This document shows, one piece after another, positions 33,163-39,461 of a stretch of 39,461 nt of DNA. This DNA is from a virus. Location of the stretch: IMG/VR virus record IMGVR_UViG_3300021963_000283, positions 1-39,461 of that record; one strand, 5' to 3'. Numbering within the stretch: the first letter of the stretch is position 1; each line of letters begins with the position of its first letter. Under the pieces are notes generated by a model. It was given only the letters and a program-made list of their open reading frames with translations, ran no database searches and had not been told where the DNA came from. Position numbers and translations under genes: made by a program.

Positions 33163-34167
33163 ATGACAATAAGCATAGATTCAATTTTAGCAAAACTAGA
33201 TCCAAAAACTAGAGCACGTGTGCAGTCAGCACAAGATATTCAAATTGAAAAGCAGTTAACCCCAAGTATAGGACTTAATTTTGCATTAAGGGGAGGACTT
33301 GGATACGGAAGACAGGCTTTAGTTTGGGGAAATAAGTCAGCAGGAAAATCCTCATTTTGTTTGCAAATGATTGCAATGGCACAAAAAGAAGGAAAGACTT
33401 GTGCATGGATAGACGCAGAAGCCTCATATGATCAATCTTGGGCAGAAAAGCTTGGAGTAGATTCATCTTCTCTTATTTACTCTCCAGCAAAAACAGTCAA
33501 TGACATGGTAGATGTTGCTACAAAACTAATGGATGCTGAAGTAGATTTAATTGTTGTTGACTCTATTTCTGCATTATTACCAGCAATTTATTTTGAAAAA
33601 GATGGAAATGAAATGAAAGATTTGCAAGACACAAAGCAAATCGGCGCTGAAGCAAAGGATATGACCCACGCAGTCAAAATGTTAAACTATGCAAACAAAA
33701 ACACACTACTTGTTCTCATCTCACAACAACGAAATCAATTTGGATCTATGCATGCTAGTCACATCCCAACAGGTGGCATGGCAGTCAAGTTCTTTTCTTC
33801 CACTGTCATTAAACTCTGGTCGTCTGAAGCTGAGGCGAATGCTATTAAATCTGGGGTTAAAGTTGGCGACAAGATCATTGAACAAAGAGTTGGAAGGCCA
33901 GTTAACTGGATTATTGATTACAACAAACTTGGGCCCCCAAATTTATCAGGACAGTACGACTTTTATTACCAAGGGGAAACTCTTGGTGTAGACAGAGTTG
34001 GAGAAACTCTAGATGTTGCAGAAATGTGTGGCATTGTAGAGAAGGGTGGGGCATGGTATACAGTAAATGGAGAACGCTTTCAAGGACGTGCAAAAGCTGT
34101 TGCTTATCTAAAAGAAAATCCTGATGTTGTAGAAAAAATAGTTGAGGAAATCGATGCCAGATATTAA
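33163..34167 (+). CDS. RecA-like recombinase
   Basis: This 334-residue RecA/UvsX-type ATPase has Walker A G-N-K-S-A-G-K-S (56-63). A-W-I-D-A-E-A-S-Y-D is the conserved strand after it, Walker B is L-I-V-V-D-S-I-S (D133), and V-L-I-S-Q-Q-R-N leads into the DNA-binding loops. The C-terminal region (M-C-G-I-V-E-K-G-G-A-W-Y) is that of RecA/RadA-type proteins. It is near full length for a phage RecA. It would drive strand exchange for replication restart and repair. The resolvase-type nucleases encoded downstream complete such a pathway. Confidence 0.9.
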   Translation: MTISIDSILAKLDPKTRARVQSAQDIQIEKQLTPSIGLNFALRGGLGYGRQALVWGNKSAGKSSFCLQMIAMAQKEGKTCAWIDAEASYDQSWAEKLGVDSSSLIYSPAKTVNDMVDVATKLMDAEVDLIVVDSISALLPAIYFEKDGNEMKDLQDTKQIGAEAKDMTHAVKMLNYANKNTLLVLISQQRNQFGSMHASHIPTGGMAVKFFSSTVIKLWSSEAEANAIKSGVKVGDKIIEQRVGRPVNWIIDYNKLGPPNLSGQYDFYYQGETLGVDRVGETLDVAEMCGIVEKGGAWYTVNGERFQGRAKAVAYLKENPDVVEKIVEEIDARY

Positions 34168-34342
34168 TGAGTTCTTGGGTAAACCAGAAAAATTATTTAA
34201 ACCTGAATTAGAAAGAATGGGTGGAACTAAGCCATGCTCTAAATGTGATAAAAACGTAGAAGAATTTTTTTGGGATGCTTTAAATATGATCATGCTATGG
34301 GAATGTCCAGACGGACACAAGAATTCGGTTCAGGTTGGATAA
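34154..34342 (+). CDS. Zinc-ribbon microprotein
   Basis: The start is the ATG at 34154 behind GAGG (62 residues), just inside the recA end. C-S-K-C-D-K and W-E-C-P-D-G-H make a zinc-ribbon-like site in a fold resembling half of an Ogr/Zn-ribbon protein. It ends in a TAATG overlap with the next gene. Function is unknown. Confidence 0.62.
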   Translation: MPDINEFLGKPEKLFKPELERMGGTKPCSKCDKNVEEFFWDALNMIMLWECPDGHKNSVQVG

Positions 34343-34656
34343 TGTCAGAAAAATCAGAAGTTAAAAGAGATGGTGCAAAAGCACAAAAGAATAGCGGAAG
34401 AGGAGATTACCAAAAGGGTGATGCCCAATGGAAACAATTTCTTGTTGACTATAAAGAAGCAGGAACATCTTTTAACTTAAACAAAGATAGCTGGGCTAAG
34501 ATATGTACAGATACATTTAAGGTAAATAGAGATATGCACCCTGCGTTAAAAATTATTATAGGTAAAGATTCTAAGGTGCGACTTGGAATTATTGAATGGG
34601 CGGTTCTAGAAGAACTGATCCAGTTTTGGGAGGATAACAATGGCAAACAAGCGTAG
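34342..34656 (+). CDS. PD-(D/E)XK-like Holliday-junction resolvase candidate
   Basis: This 104-residue basic protein starts at the ATG overlapping the previous stop, not at the out-of-context ATG at 34270. The order K-A-Q-K-N-S-G-R-G-D-Y-Q-K-G-D, then F-L-V-D-Y-K-E-A-G-T-S-F, then W-A-K-I-C-T-D resembles small archaeal/phage Hjc-type nucleases. In those a Glu/Asp after the basic N-terminus and a (D/E)-x-K on the next strand bind metal. G-D and V-D-Y-K would be these residues. Position directly after recA fits a recombination nuclease. The call is pattern based. Confidence 0.5.
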   Translation: MSEKSEVKRDGAKAQKNSGRGDYQKGDAQWKQFLVDYKEAGTSFNLNKDSWAKICTDTFKVNRDMHPALKIIIGKDSKVRLGIIEWAVLEELIQFWEDNNGKQA

Positions 34657-34768
34657 GTTTAACGATACCATTATTAGAAATGGTATGATTATTAAAATTC
34701 GTAAAGACGGAACAGTAAGATCAGTAGTTGGTCCGTACATAGTCAATCATAAGAAAGAAAAGAAATGA
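34640..34768 (+). CDS. 42-residue basic hypothetical protein
   Basis: This small gene has a good GGAGG Shine-Dalgarno eight bases before its ATG and overlaps the preceding gene by 17 bases. The product is strongly basic (M-A-N-K-R-R-F at the start, K-K-E-K-K at the end) with alternating hydrophobic residues in the middle (I-I-K-I-R-K-D-G-T-V-R-S-V-V). It may bind nucleic acid. No family is recognised. It ends in an ATGA overlap with the next gene. Confidence 0.55.
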   Translation: MANKRRFNDTIIRNGMIIKIRKDGTVRSVVGPYIVNHKKEKK

Positions 34769-34920
34769 AAGAAGTATTTATGACCACATTAGTAGGAACT
34801 GCAGTAGGCGCAGTCTTTAGCATATTTAGATTGCCAATCCCTGCACCACCAGTTTTTGCAGGACTAATGGGCATCGTAGGTCTTTGGATAGGCTATGGAA
34901 TTGTTCAGAGGTTTATTTGA
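34765..34920 (+). CDS. XapX-type two-helix membrane protein
   Basis: This 51-residue protein consists of two hydrophobic helices (T-L-V-G-T-A-V-G-A-V-F-S-I-F and F-A-G-L-M-G-I-V-G-L-W-I-G-Y) joined by R-L-P-I-P-A-P-P. That is the signature pattern of the XapX (DUF1427) family, small bacterial inner-membrane proteins of unknown function. It overlaps neighbours by four bases at the start and one at the end. A two-helix membrane microprotein could act as a holin, but nothing here proves that. Confidence 0.65.
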   Translation: MKEVFMTTLVGTAVGAVFSIFRLPIPAPPVFAGLMGIVGLWIGYGIVQRFI

Positions 34921-35033
34921 TGGAAATGTTTTTAATTGCAGGAATTGCAATAGGGTTTTTAATTGGATACCCTTTGGGTTTGTTTATAGATAAATTAGAT
35001 AAAAGAGAGAAGGCTAAAGATGGCGGACGATAA
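34920..35033 (+). CDS. Single-pass membrane microprotein
   Basis: This 37-residue protein has one hydrophobic helix (F-L-I-A-G-I-A-I-G-F-L-I-G-Y-P-L-G-L-F-I) followed by a charged tail (D-K-L-D-K-R-E-K-A-K-D). Its ATG overlaps the stop of the XapX-type gene (TGATGG), and its last codons overlap the next gene. It could be a partner of that protein or a small spanin/holin-like peptide. Function is unknown. Confidence 0.55.
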   Translation: MEMFLIAGIAIGFLIGYPLGLFIDKLDKREKAKDGGR

Positions 35034-35358
35034 GAATACTCTTGAACTTATTAGTTCAATAACAGAGTTTAATGATCTTCATGAGTTTATGCAAGATGAA
35101 CATTTAGACAAGGCTCTGGCAATTGTAGTCAAATTATTAATGAATCCAGATGTTCCGTCTGCTAAGGCACCTTTAATTATTATGGAGCTTCAAGCAATGT
35201 CTACTAAGTTTGCAGTAATGTCATCTATCTATTCAACTATTGCTAAAGACAAAGCTGGAACAGTTAACAACAATAAGAAGAATGTTTATTATTCAGTAAA
35301 GGAGTCCATAGACAAACTTGTAGATGCACTTAAGTATGTCGTTAGGTATAATTCATAA
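35020..35358 (+). CDS. Helical hypothetical protein
   Basis: This 112-residue all-helical protein has GAGAAGG as Shine-Dalgarno. It has a helix N-L-H-like start (F-N-D-L-H-E-F-M), a central helix pair (A-P-L-I-I-M-E-L-Q-A-M-S-T-K-F-A-V-M-S) and a lysine-rich turn (N-N-N-K-K-N) before the last helix. No family is recognised. It lies one base from the Cas4-like nuclease gene, so the two probably share an mRNA and may act together. Confidence 0.62.
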   Translation: MADDKNTLELISSITEFNDLHEFMQDEHLDKALAIVVKLLMNPDVPSAKAPLIIMELQAMSTKFAVMSSIYSTIAKDKAGTVNNNKKNVYYSVKESIDKLVDALKYVVRYNS

Positions 35359-36147
35359 ATGGCTAGAGATATTGTAAAGAACCTTAAATTCAAAAAGCAT
35401 ACTGGTAAATTCTTTGATCCAGAAAGATTTGCACAACTGCTTGATGAGTCATACCGTAATACAAAACGTGCAGATGGGGAAATGACAAAGAAGTCATTTA
35501 GTCCAAGCTCGCTTGGGTATGGTCATGGTACGTGCCCAAGATATTGGTATATGGCATTTAGCGGAGCAATGTTTATTGATGATAACGATGCTGTTGCTGT
35601 TGCCAATATGGCACAAGGAACTCAGGCACATGAGAGGCTTCAAAATTTAATTAAGACAATGCCTGAGTGGAGGGCAGAAGAAGAAGAAATTATTAACGAG
35701 TATCCACCTATACGTGGATTTATAGATTTAATTATGGAGTATGATGGCGAGACCGTAATTGGAGAAATTAAAACGGCTAAGCAAGAAGTATGGGATGCTC
35801 GTCAGTCAGAGATGAAGCCTACCCCAAATCACCTACTTCAGCTACTTACGTATATGAAACTTAAGAATGCCAAAGAAGGCTTTTTCTTGTATGAGAATAA
35901 AAATACTCAAGAGTTAATTGTTATACCTATTTCAATGAATGAAAGAAATAAAAAGATTATCGAGCACACATTTGAGTGGATGATAGAGGTCTGGGATAAC
36001 TTTAAGGATGGAGACATTCCAATGAAGCCTGAAGGAGCAACAAAATCTAAGCTTCCTTGTACCTACTGTCCAATTAAAAAAGAGTGTTACTCTAAAGACA
36101 CCCCTGTGGGAACTATTAGAATAGATAGATTTGAGATACCTGCATAA
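35359..36147 (+). CDS. Cas4/RecB-like Fe-S exonuclease
   Basis: This 262-residue PD-(D/E)XK nuclease has an iron-sulphur cluster pattern. Cys59 (G-T-C-P-R-Y-W) pairs with three C-terminal cysteines, C234-T-Y-C237-P-I-K-K-E-C243. The nuclease core has G-T-Q-A-H-E-R-L, R-G-F-I-D123, and G-E136-I-K138-T. The family degrades DNA ends 5'-3' and makes ssDNA for recombination. No Cas1, Cas2 or repeat array is present, so this is a phage recombination exonuclease rather than part of a CRISPR system. It works naturally with RecA and the SSB encoded upstream. Confidence 0.83.
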   Translation: MARDIVKNLKFKKHTGKFFDPERFAQLLDESYRNTKRADGEMTKKSFSPSSLGYGHGTCPRYWYMAFSGAMFIDDNDAVAVANMAQGTQAHERLQNLIKTMPEWRAEEEEIINEYPPIRGFIDLIMEYDGETVIGEIKTAKQEVWDARQSEMKPTPNHLLQLLTYMKLKNAKEGFFLYENKNTQELIVIPISMNERNKKIIEHTFEWMIEVWDNFKDGDIPMKPEGATKSKLPCTYCPIKKECYSKDTPVGTIRIDRFEIPA

Positions 36148-36425
36148 TGATTTGCGCTAATACAGAATGCAAAAAAGGGTTTGATCCCAAAACTCATAAT
36201 CAAAAATACTGTACAGATGAATGTTGTCGTGTTGCAACAAACAGAAGGATTATGGAAAAGTATTATGAGAAAAAAGCAATTCGAAATGGTGCAGCAAGGC
36301 CTTGCTCAAAATGCAAAGCACAATTAAGTAGATATAATAATTCAAACTTGTGTTCAACTTGTGAAAAAAATATTAATATTGATACTAAAAGTAAATTATT
36401 TAGGATGATCAATGACGTTAGCTAG
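36147..36425 (+). CDS. Double zinc-finger protein
   Basis: This 92-residue protein overlaps its upstream neighbour by one base. It has an N-terminal cysteine-rich motif (C3, C8, then Y-C-T-D-E-C-C) followed by a basic helix (N-R-R-I-M-E-K-Y-Y-E-K-K-A). A second site follows (C-S-K-C ... C-S-T-C). The first part resembles small phage and bacterial DNA-binding zinc proteins. A role in DNA binding or processing is inferred from context. Confidence 0.68.
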   Translation: MICANTECKKGFDPKTHNQKYCTDECCRVATNRRIMEKYYEKKAIRNGAARPCSKCKAQLSRYNNSNLCSTCEKNINIDTKSKLFRMINDVS

Positions 36426-36978
36426 TTTAAAAAAAACACAGGCAAATAGAGTCTTAGGCATAGATGCTTCTACCAACTCTATTGCTTTTTGTTTAATGGA
36501 AAATGATGTCCCTTTAAAATGGGGTAAGATTAATTTGGTAGGAAACGATATATACGAAAAAATTTATGACGCTAAGGTTAAAATGTCTTCAATGCTACAG
36601 GAACTTAATTCAGACTATATTGTTGTTGAGGGTGCAGTATTTGTCAAATCTGCCGATGCTGTGATAAAATTATCCTATGTGTATGGAGTTGTTATTGCTG
36701 AGCTAATGTCTACAGGTGCTAAGGTTATTACTATAGCCCCGTCATCTTGGCAAGCGTACATTGGCAATAAAAACCCAACTAAAGATGAAAAGGCTGCCAT
36801 TAGATTAAAAAATCCAGGTTACGCAGACTCTTGGTATCAAAATCAATTGCGTAATATGCGTAAGCAAAGAACAGTTGACTACTTTAATAAAAAGTATACT
36901 CTGTCTTTGGAAGACTTTGATGTTGCAGATGCATTCGGCATTGCACACTATTCTAATACAATATTAACAGAGCGATGA
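36412..36978 (+). CDS. RuvC-like Holliday junction resolvase
   Basis: This 188-residue RNase-H-fold nuclease shows the RuvC catalytic set: L-G-I-D18-A-S-T-N, V-V-E73-G-A-V-F, and F-D170-V-A-D173-A-F-G-I-A. P-S-S-W-Q-A-Y resembles the P-x-x-W/V-K segment of the family. It would cut four-way junctions left by recombination before packaging. The start at 36412 overlaps the zinc-finger gene by 14 bases; the ATG is at the right place for the first strand to begin at about residue 13. Confidence 0.82.
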   Translation: MTLASLKKTQANRVLGIDASTNSIAFCLMENDVPLKWGKINLVGNDIYEKIYDAKVKMSSMLQELNSDYIVVEGAVFVKSADAVIKLSYVYGVVIAELMSTGAKVITIAPSSWQAYIGNKNPTKDEKAAIRLKNPGYADSWYQNQLRNMRKQRTVDYFNKKYTLSLEDFDVADAFGIAHYSNTILTER

Positions 36979-37121
36979 AGTTATATCAAAGCCAGGATTG
37001 GCTGCATAGAAGATATGTTATTCAGAAAAAAACGGTAACGGAAATTGCCGATGAATGCAAAGTCTCTGCTATGACCATACAGAGATATCTAGAAAAGTTT
37101 AACCTAATTAGGAGGCGGTAA
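36975..37121 (+). CDS. 48-residue helix-turn-helix protein
   Basis: This small gene overlaps the RuvC stop (ATGA) and the next ATG (TAATG). The product is basic and mostly a homeodomain-like helix-turn-helix: K-T-V-T-E-I-A-D-E-C-K-V-S-A-M-T-I-Q-R-Y-L-E-K-F-N-L-I. It probably binds DNA as a dimer and may be a regulator. It is one candidate for recognising the dyads near promoters in this genome. Confidence 0.65.
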   Translation: MKLYQSQDWLHRRYVIQKKTVTEIADECKVSAMTIQRYLEKFNLIRRR

Positions 37122-37450
37122 TGTTAAGACCAGTGTTTGAAGATGTAAGAGATTTTAATTGTAGCGATCTATATTTAAAGGCCGTGGGAGCACCTGCAGG
37201 TAATAAAATATGGTCTGCTTGTCATGATATTGCACATATGTTAATTGAAAAAAATATATCCTATGGAAACTCAGCGCTAGAGCCAGCAAGAATATTTTCA
37301 ACGGCGGACTCCACAGAACAATTAAAAGTACGTATCGATGATAAGTTAAATAGAGTTAAGAATAATCAGGGATACGCTGGAGACAACGATATTGACGATT
37401 TAATAGGATATTTAATACTTTATAAGATTGCTAAGGCTAAATCTGATTGA
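37121..37450 (+). CDS. DUF1599-like nucleotide-associated protein
   Basis: This 109-residue helical protein contains K-N-I-S-Y-G-N-S-A-L-E-P-A-R-I-F, R-I-D-D-K-L-N-R-V-K and D-N-D-I-D-D-L-I-G-Y-L-I-L-Y. These are the spaced motifs of the DUF1599 family, thought to handle nucleotides and often found in phages with nucleotide metabolism genes. An AGGAGG Shine-Dalgarno precedes its ATG. The substrate cannot be inferred. Confidence 0.6.
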   Translation: MLRPVFEDVRDFNCSDLYLKAVGAPAGNKIWSACHDIAHMLIEKNISYGNSALEPARIFSTADSTEQLKVRIDDKLNRVKNNQGYAGDNDIDDLIGYLILYKIAKAKSD

Positions 37451-37475
37451 CATTTTAGTCGACTGAAAGTATAAT
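37447..37475 (+). promoter_or_regulatory. Perfect consensus promoter, leaderless terS
   Basis: TTGACA (37447-37452), exactly 17 bases, then TATAAT (37470-37475). Both hexamers are perfect consensus. The ATG at 37482 is the predicted transcription start (+7 from the end of the -10). The spacer contains the palindrome AGTCGACT (37457-37464), a possible repressor site. Confidence 0.85.
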
Positions 37476-37481
37476 AGACTA

Positions 37482-38018
37482 ATGAGCGAAATAGAATTGT
37501 CAGATCGTTTTGACAGAATGAATAGAGTTGTTGAAGAACTCTTAAAGGGAAGTACCCCAACACAAATTGCAACGATTACTGGCATACAGAGAAAAGAAGT
37601 TCTTGAGCTGATAGACGACTGGAAAGATGTCGTACATAATGATAGCAACATAAGAGACCGTGCAAGAGAAGCAATCTCAGGTGCGGATCAGCATTACGCA
37701 ATGCTTATAAAAGAGTCTTGGAAAACTGTTGAAGATGCAGATCAAGCAGGCCAACTTGCTGTTAAGTCTGGAGCCTTAAAGCTTATTGCAGACATAGAGG
37801 CAAAAAGAATAGGAATGCTACAGTCAATTGGTGTTCTAGAAAATAATGAGATTGCATCACAAATTGCAGAAACAGAAAGAAAGCAAGATATCCTTGTTAA
37901 AATATTAAAAGAAGTAACTTCCACTTGCCCTAAGTGTAAAATGGATGTTGCAAAAAGATTATCTCAAATTACTGGGGTAATTGAATCAGTCCCAGTAGAG
38001 GAAGCTGATGTCGTTTGA
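37482..38018 (+). CDS. terS: Terminase small subunit
   Basis: This 178-residue protein has an N-terminal helix-turn-helix (~22-47, G-S-T-P-T-Q-I-A-T-I-T-G-I-Q-R-K-E-V-L-E-L-I), a long helical oligomerisation region (~60-145) and a C-terminal C149-P-K-C152. The HTH would bind the packaging site and the oligomer would deliver DNA to the large subunit, whose gene starts 11 bases before this stop. The single C-x-x-C knuckle near the end could form an intersubunit zinc hook, which is unusual. The start is the leaderless ATG directly after the consensus promoter; there is no Shine-Dalgarno. Confidence 0.75.
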   Translation: MSEIELSDRFDRMNRVVEELLKGSTPTQIATITGIQRKEVLELIDDWKDVVHNDSNIRDRAREAISGADQHYAMLIKESWKTVEDADQAGQLAVKSGALKLIADIEAKRIGMLQSIGVLENNEIASQIAETERKQDILVKILKEVTSTCPKCKMDVAKRLSQITGVIESVPVEEADVV

Positions 38019-39461
38019 TTTTACTGACCTTATCGACATGCTTGATGGGGAGGAGTTCGATGAAAAACCAGTCGATCTTAAAACGTTTGTTAGAAGTCCA
38101 GAATACCTTGGGCTTCCAGAACTTTCCGACTATCAATACACACTCATTGAAAAAAGTTCGCAGATCTATAAAGAAGCAACCCTTGTCAAATTATTTGGAG
38201 AAGAAGAAGGACGAGTAAGGTTTAAGCAAACCGCAAATGAAGTAGTAGCTCAACTTGGCAAAGGATCAGGAAAAGATTATTGTTCAACAATTGCAGTTGC
38301 CTATATAGTATATTTACTATTGTGTTTAAAAGATCCAGCTACATATTATGGAAAGCCTCCAGGTGATAGCATTGATATTATCAATATTGCTATTAACTCA
38401 CAACAGGCAAGCAACGTATTCTTTAAAGGATTTAAAACAAGAATTGACAAGTCCCCTTGGTTTGCAGGAAAGTATAATGATAAAGCTTCAGAAGTTAAGT
38501 TTGATAAAGCTATTACTGTTCACTCAGGTCACTCAGAACGTGAGGCATGGGAAGGGTACAACGTAATCGTTGTAATTCTTGATGAAATTTCAGGATTTGC
38601 AATTGAAAATACAACAGGTCACGATCAAGCAAAAACAGGCGCAGCTATATATGATATGTATCGTGCATCCGTAGATTCTCGTTTCCCAGACTTCGGCAAG
38701 GTTATTCTTTTGTCGTTTCCTAGATATAAGAATGACTATATACAACAAAGATATAATGCTGTCGTAGCGGAAAAAGAAACTATTATTCGTGATTATAGAT
38801 TTAAAATGGATGAAGATTTGCCAGAGGGAACAGAAGGTAATGAGTTTACTGTTGAATGGGAAGAGGATCATATTATTTCCTATAAGATACCGAAGGTTTA
38901 TGCTTTAAAGAGACCAACATGGGAAGTAAACCCAGTAAGAAAGATTGATGATTTTAAGGTTGCATTCTTCACAAATCCATTAGACGCATTGTCACGCTTT
39001 GCTTGCATGCCACCTGATGCTGTTGATGCATTTTTTAAATCAAAAGAAAAGGTAGAAAAAGCCTTCAACAAAGCACACTTAGCTGTAGATAACTTTGGAA
39101 GACTAGAGGAATGGTTCATACCCGATCCAGATAAAGAATACTTCATTCACGTTGACCTTGCACAGAAACACGATCATTGTGCAGTAGCAATGGCACATGT
39201 CAATAAGTGGGTAAACGTAAAAGTTACAGATACATACTCTCAGCCAGCTCCAATTGTTGAAATTGATGCAGTTAGATACTGGACACCAACTGCAGATAAG
39301 TCTGTAGATTTTACCGAAGTAAAAGATTATATTCTTTCACTAAAGACACGAGGATTTAAGATACGTGTTTGTACTTTTGACAGATGGAATTCACATGATA
39401 TGATGCAGCAATTAAAACAATATGGCATAAATACGGAAATTCTATCTGTATCTAAAAAACA
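38008..39461 (+). CDS. terL: Terminase large subunit, N-terminal part (cut by window edge)
   Basis: The frame is open from the ATG at 38008 to the end of the window (at least 484 residues). The ATPase motor has Walker A G-K-G-S-G-K-D (84-90) and Walker B V-V-I-L-D192-E193. The nuclease domain begins at about residue 378 with Y-F-I-H-V-D383-L-A and T-F-D458-R-W-N-S. It pumps DNA into the prohead and cuts the concatemer. The missing piece is only the C-terminal end of the nuclease domain. Portal and capsid genes should follow beyond the edge. Confidence 0.9.
   Translation, partial: MSFDFTDLIDMLDGEEFDEKPVDLKTFVRSPEYLGLPELSDYQYTLIEKSSQIYKEATLVKLFGEEEGRVRFKQTANEVVAQLGKGSGKDYCSTIAVAYIVYLLLCLKDPATYYGKPPGDSIDIINIAINSQQASNVFFKGFKTRIDKSPWFAGKYNDKASEVKFDKAITVHSGHSEREAWEGYNVIVVILDEISGFAIENTTGHDQAKTGAAIYDMYRASVDSRFPDFGKVILLSFPRYKNDYIQQRYNAVVAEKETIIRDYRFKMDEDLPEGTEGNEFTVEWEEDHIISYKIPKVYALKRPTWEVNPVRKIDDFKVAFFTNPLDALSRFACMPPDAVDAFFKSKEKVEKAFNKAHLAVDNFGRLEEWFIPDPDKEYFIHVDLAQKHDHCAVAMAHVNKWVNVKVTDTYSQPAPIVEIDAVRYWTPTADKSVDFTEVKDYILSLKTRGFKIRVCTFDRWNSHDMMQQLKQYGINTEILSVSKK

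Noticed and set aside
33926-33945. TTGGGCCCCCAA as a terminator
   Set aside because: It is inside the recA coding sequence, the stem is short with no real loop, and there is no T-run after it.
34270-34341. Earlier start for the PD-(D/E)XK-like protein
   Set aside because: The extra 24 residues overlap the zinc-ribbon gene in another frame and look non-coding. The ATG at 34342 is in a TAATG coupling.
35359-36147. CRISPR-Cas adaptation gene
   Set aside because: The Cas4-like nuclease stands alone. No Cas1/Cas2 or repeat-spacer array is present, and its neighbours are recombination genes.
38015-38566. Short + strand open frames over the start of terL
   Set aside because: They are out-of-frame shadows of the large terminase, whose frame is open to the window end and carries Walker A/B motifs.

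Overview
This window is a large part of the genome of a tailed double-stranded DNA phage with a long non-contractile tail (siphovirus type). The DNA is AT-rich by eye, nearly every gene lies on the + strand, and genes are packed end to start, many with 1-20 base overlaps. No integrase, lysogeny repressor, tRNA, rRNA, CRISPR array or insertion sequence was seen, so a virulent phage is the simplest reading. The left edge cuts the major capsid gene and the right edge cuts the large terminase gene. Portal, protease/scaffold and the start of the capsid gene should therefore lie beyond the right edge and join the left edge on a circular map. No lysis enzyme is recognisable, so the lysis genes are probably outside the window or of an unrecognised type. 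The host cannot be read directly. Repeated ATG starts placed exactly where transcription should begin (leaderless mRNA) would suit an actinobacterial host, but that is inference.

Layout. 1-735: end of the major capsid protein. 838-3958: head-tail adaptor, closure and tail-terminator genes. 4068-5529: major tail tube protein, then the tail assembly chaperone pair G/GT, with a CCCAAAC -1 slippery heptamer joining two frames. 5539-14904: a very large tape measure protein of 3121 residues that appears to carry inserted enzyme-like domains between Gly-Gly linkers. 14904-23766: distal tail proteins, a hub, a fibre with a C-terminal S74 intramolecular chaperone, and small accessory proteins. 23767-23866: a regulatory junction with promoter, dyad and hairpin. 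23867-37450: nucleic-acid metabolism, including a metallophosphoesterase, DnaB-like helicase, DnaG-like primase, ssDNA-binding protein, PolIII-alpha-type polymerase, MazG-like pyrophosphohydrolase, RecA, a PD-(D/E)XK-like protein, Cas4-like Fe-S nuclease, RuvC-like resolvase, and many zinc-ribbon and membrane microproteins. 37482-end: small and large terminase.

Regulation. About ten sigma70-type promoters can be read, most with an extended -10 (TGnTAtaaT), plus four intrinsic terminators. Terminator and promoter are fused into compact modules at 758-812, 4781-4839 and 29070-29114. Three genes (18795, 29122, 37482) have their ATG at the predicted transcription start. At 23785-23849 a strong promoter carries a perfect dyad over its -10/start and is followed at once by an intrinsic-terminator hairpin, which looks like a control point for the replication genes.

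Most notable items: the multi-domain tape measure protein with kinase-like and ADP-ribosyltransferase-like segments, the programmed frameshift in the tail chaperone and a possible second one at 24828, and the promoter/operator/hairpin cassette at 23785-23849.
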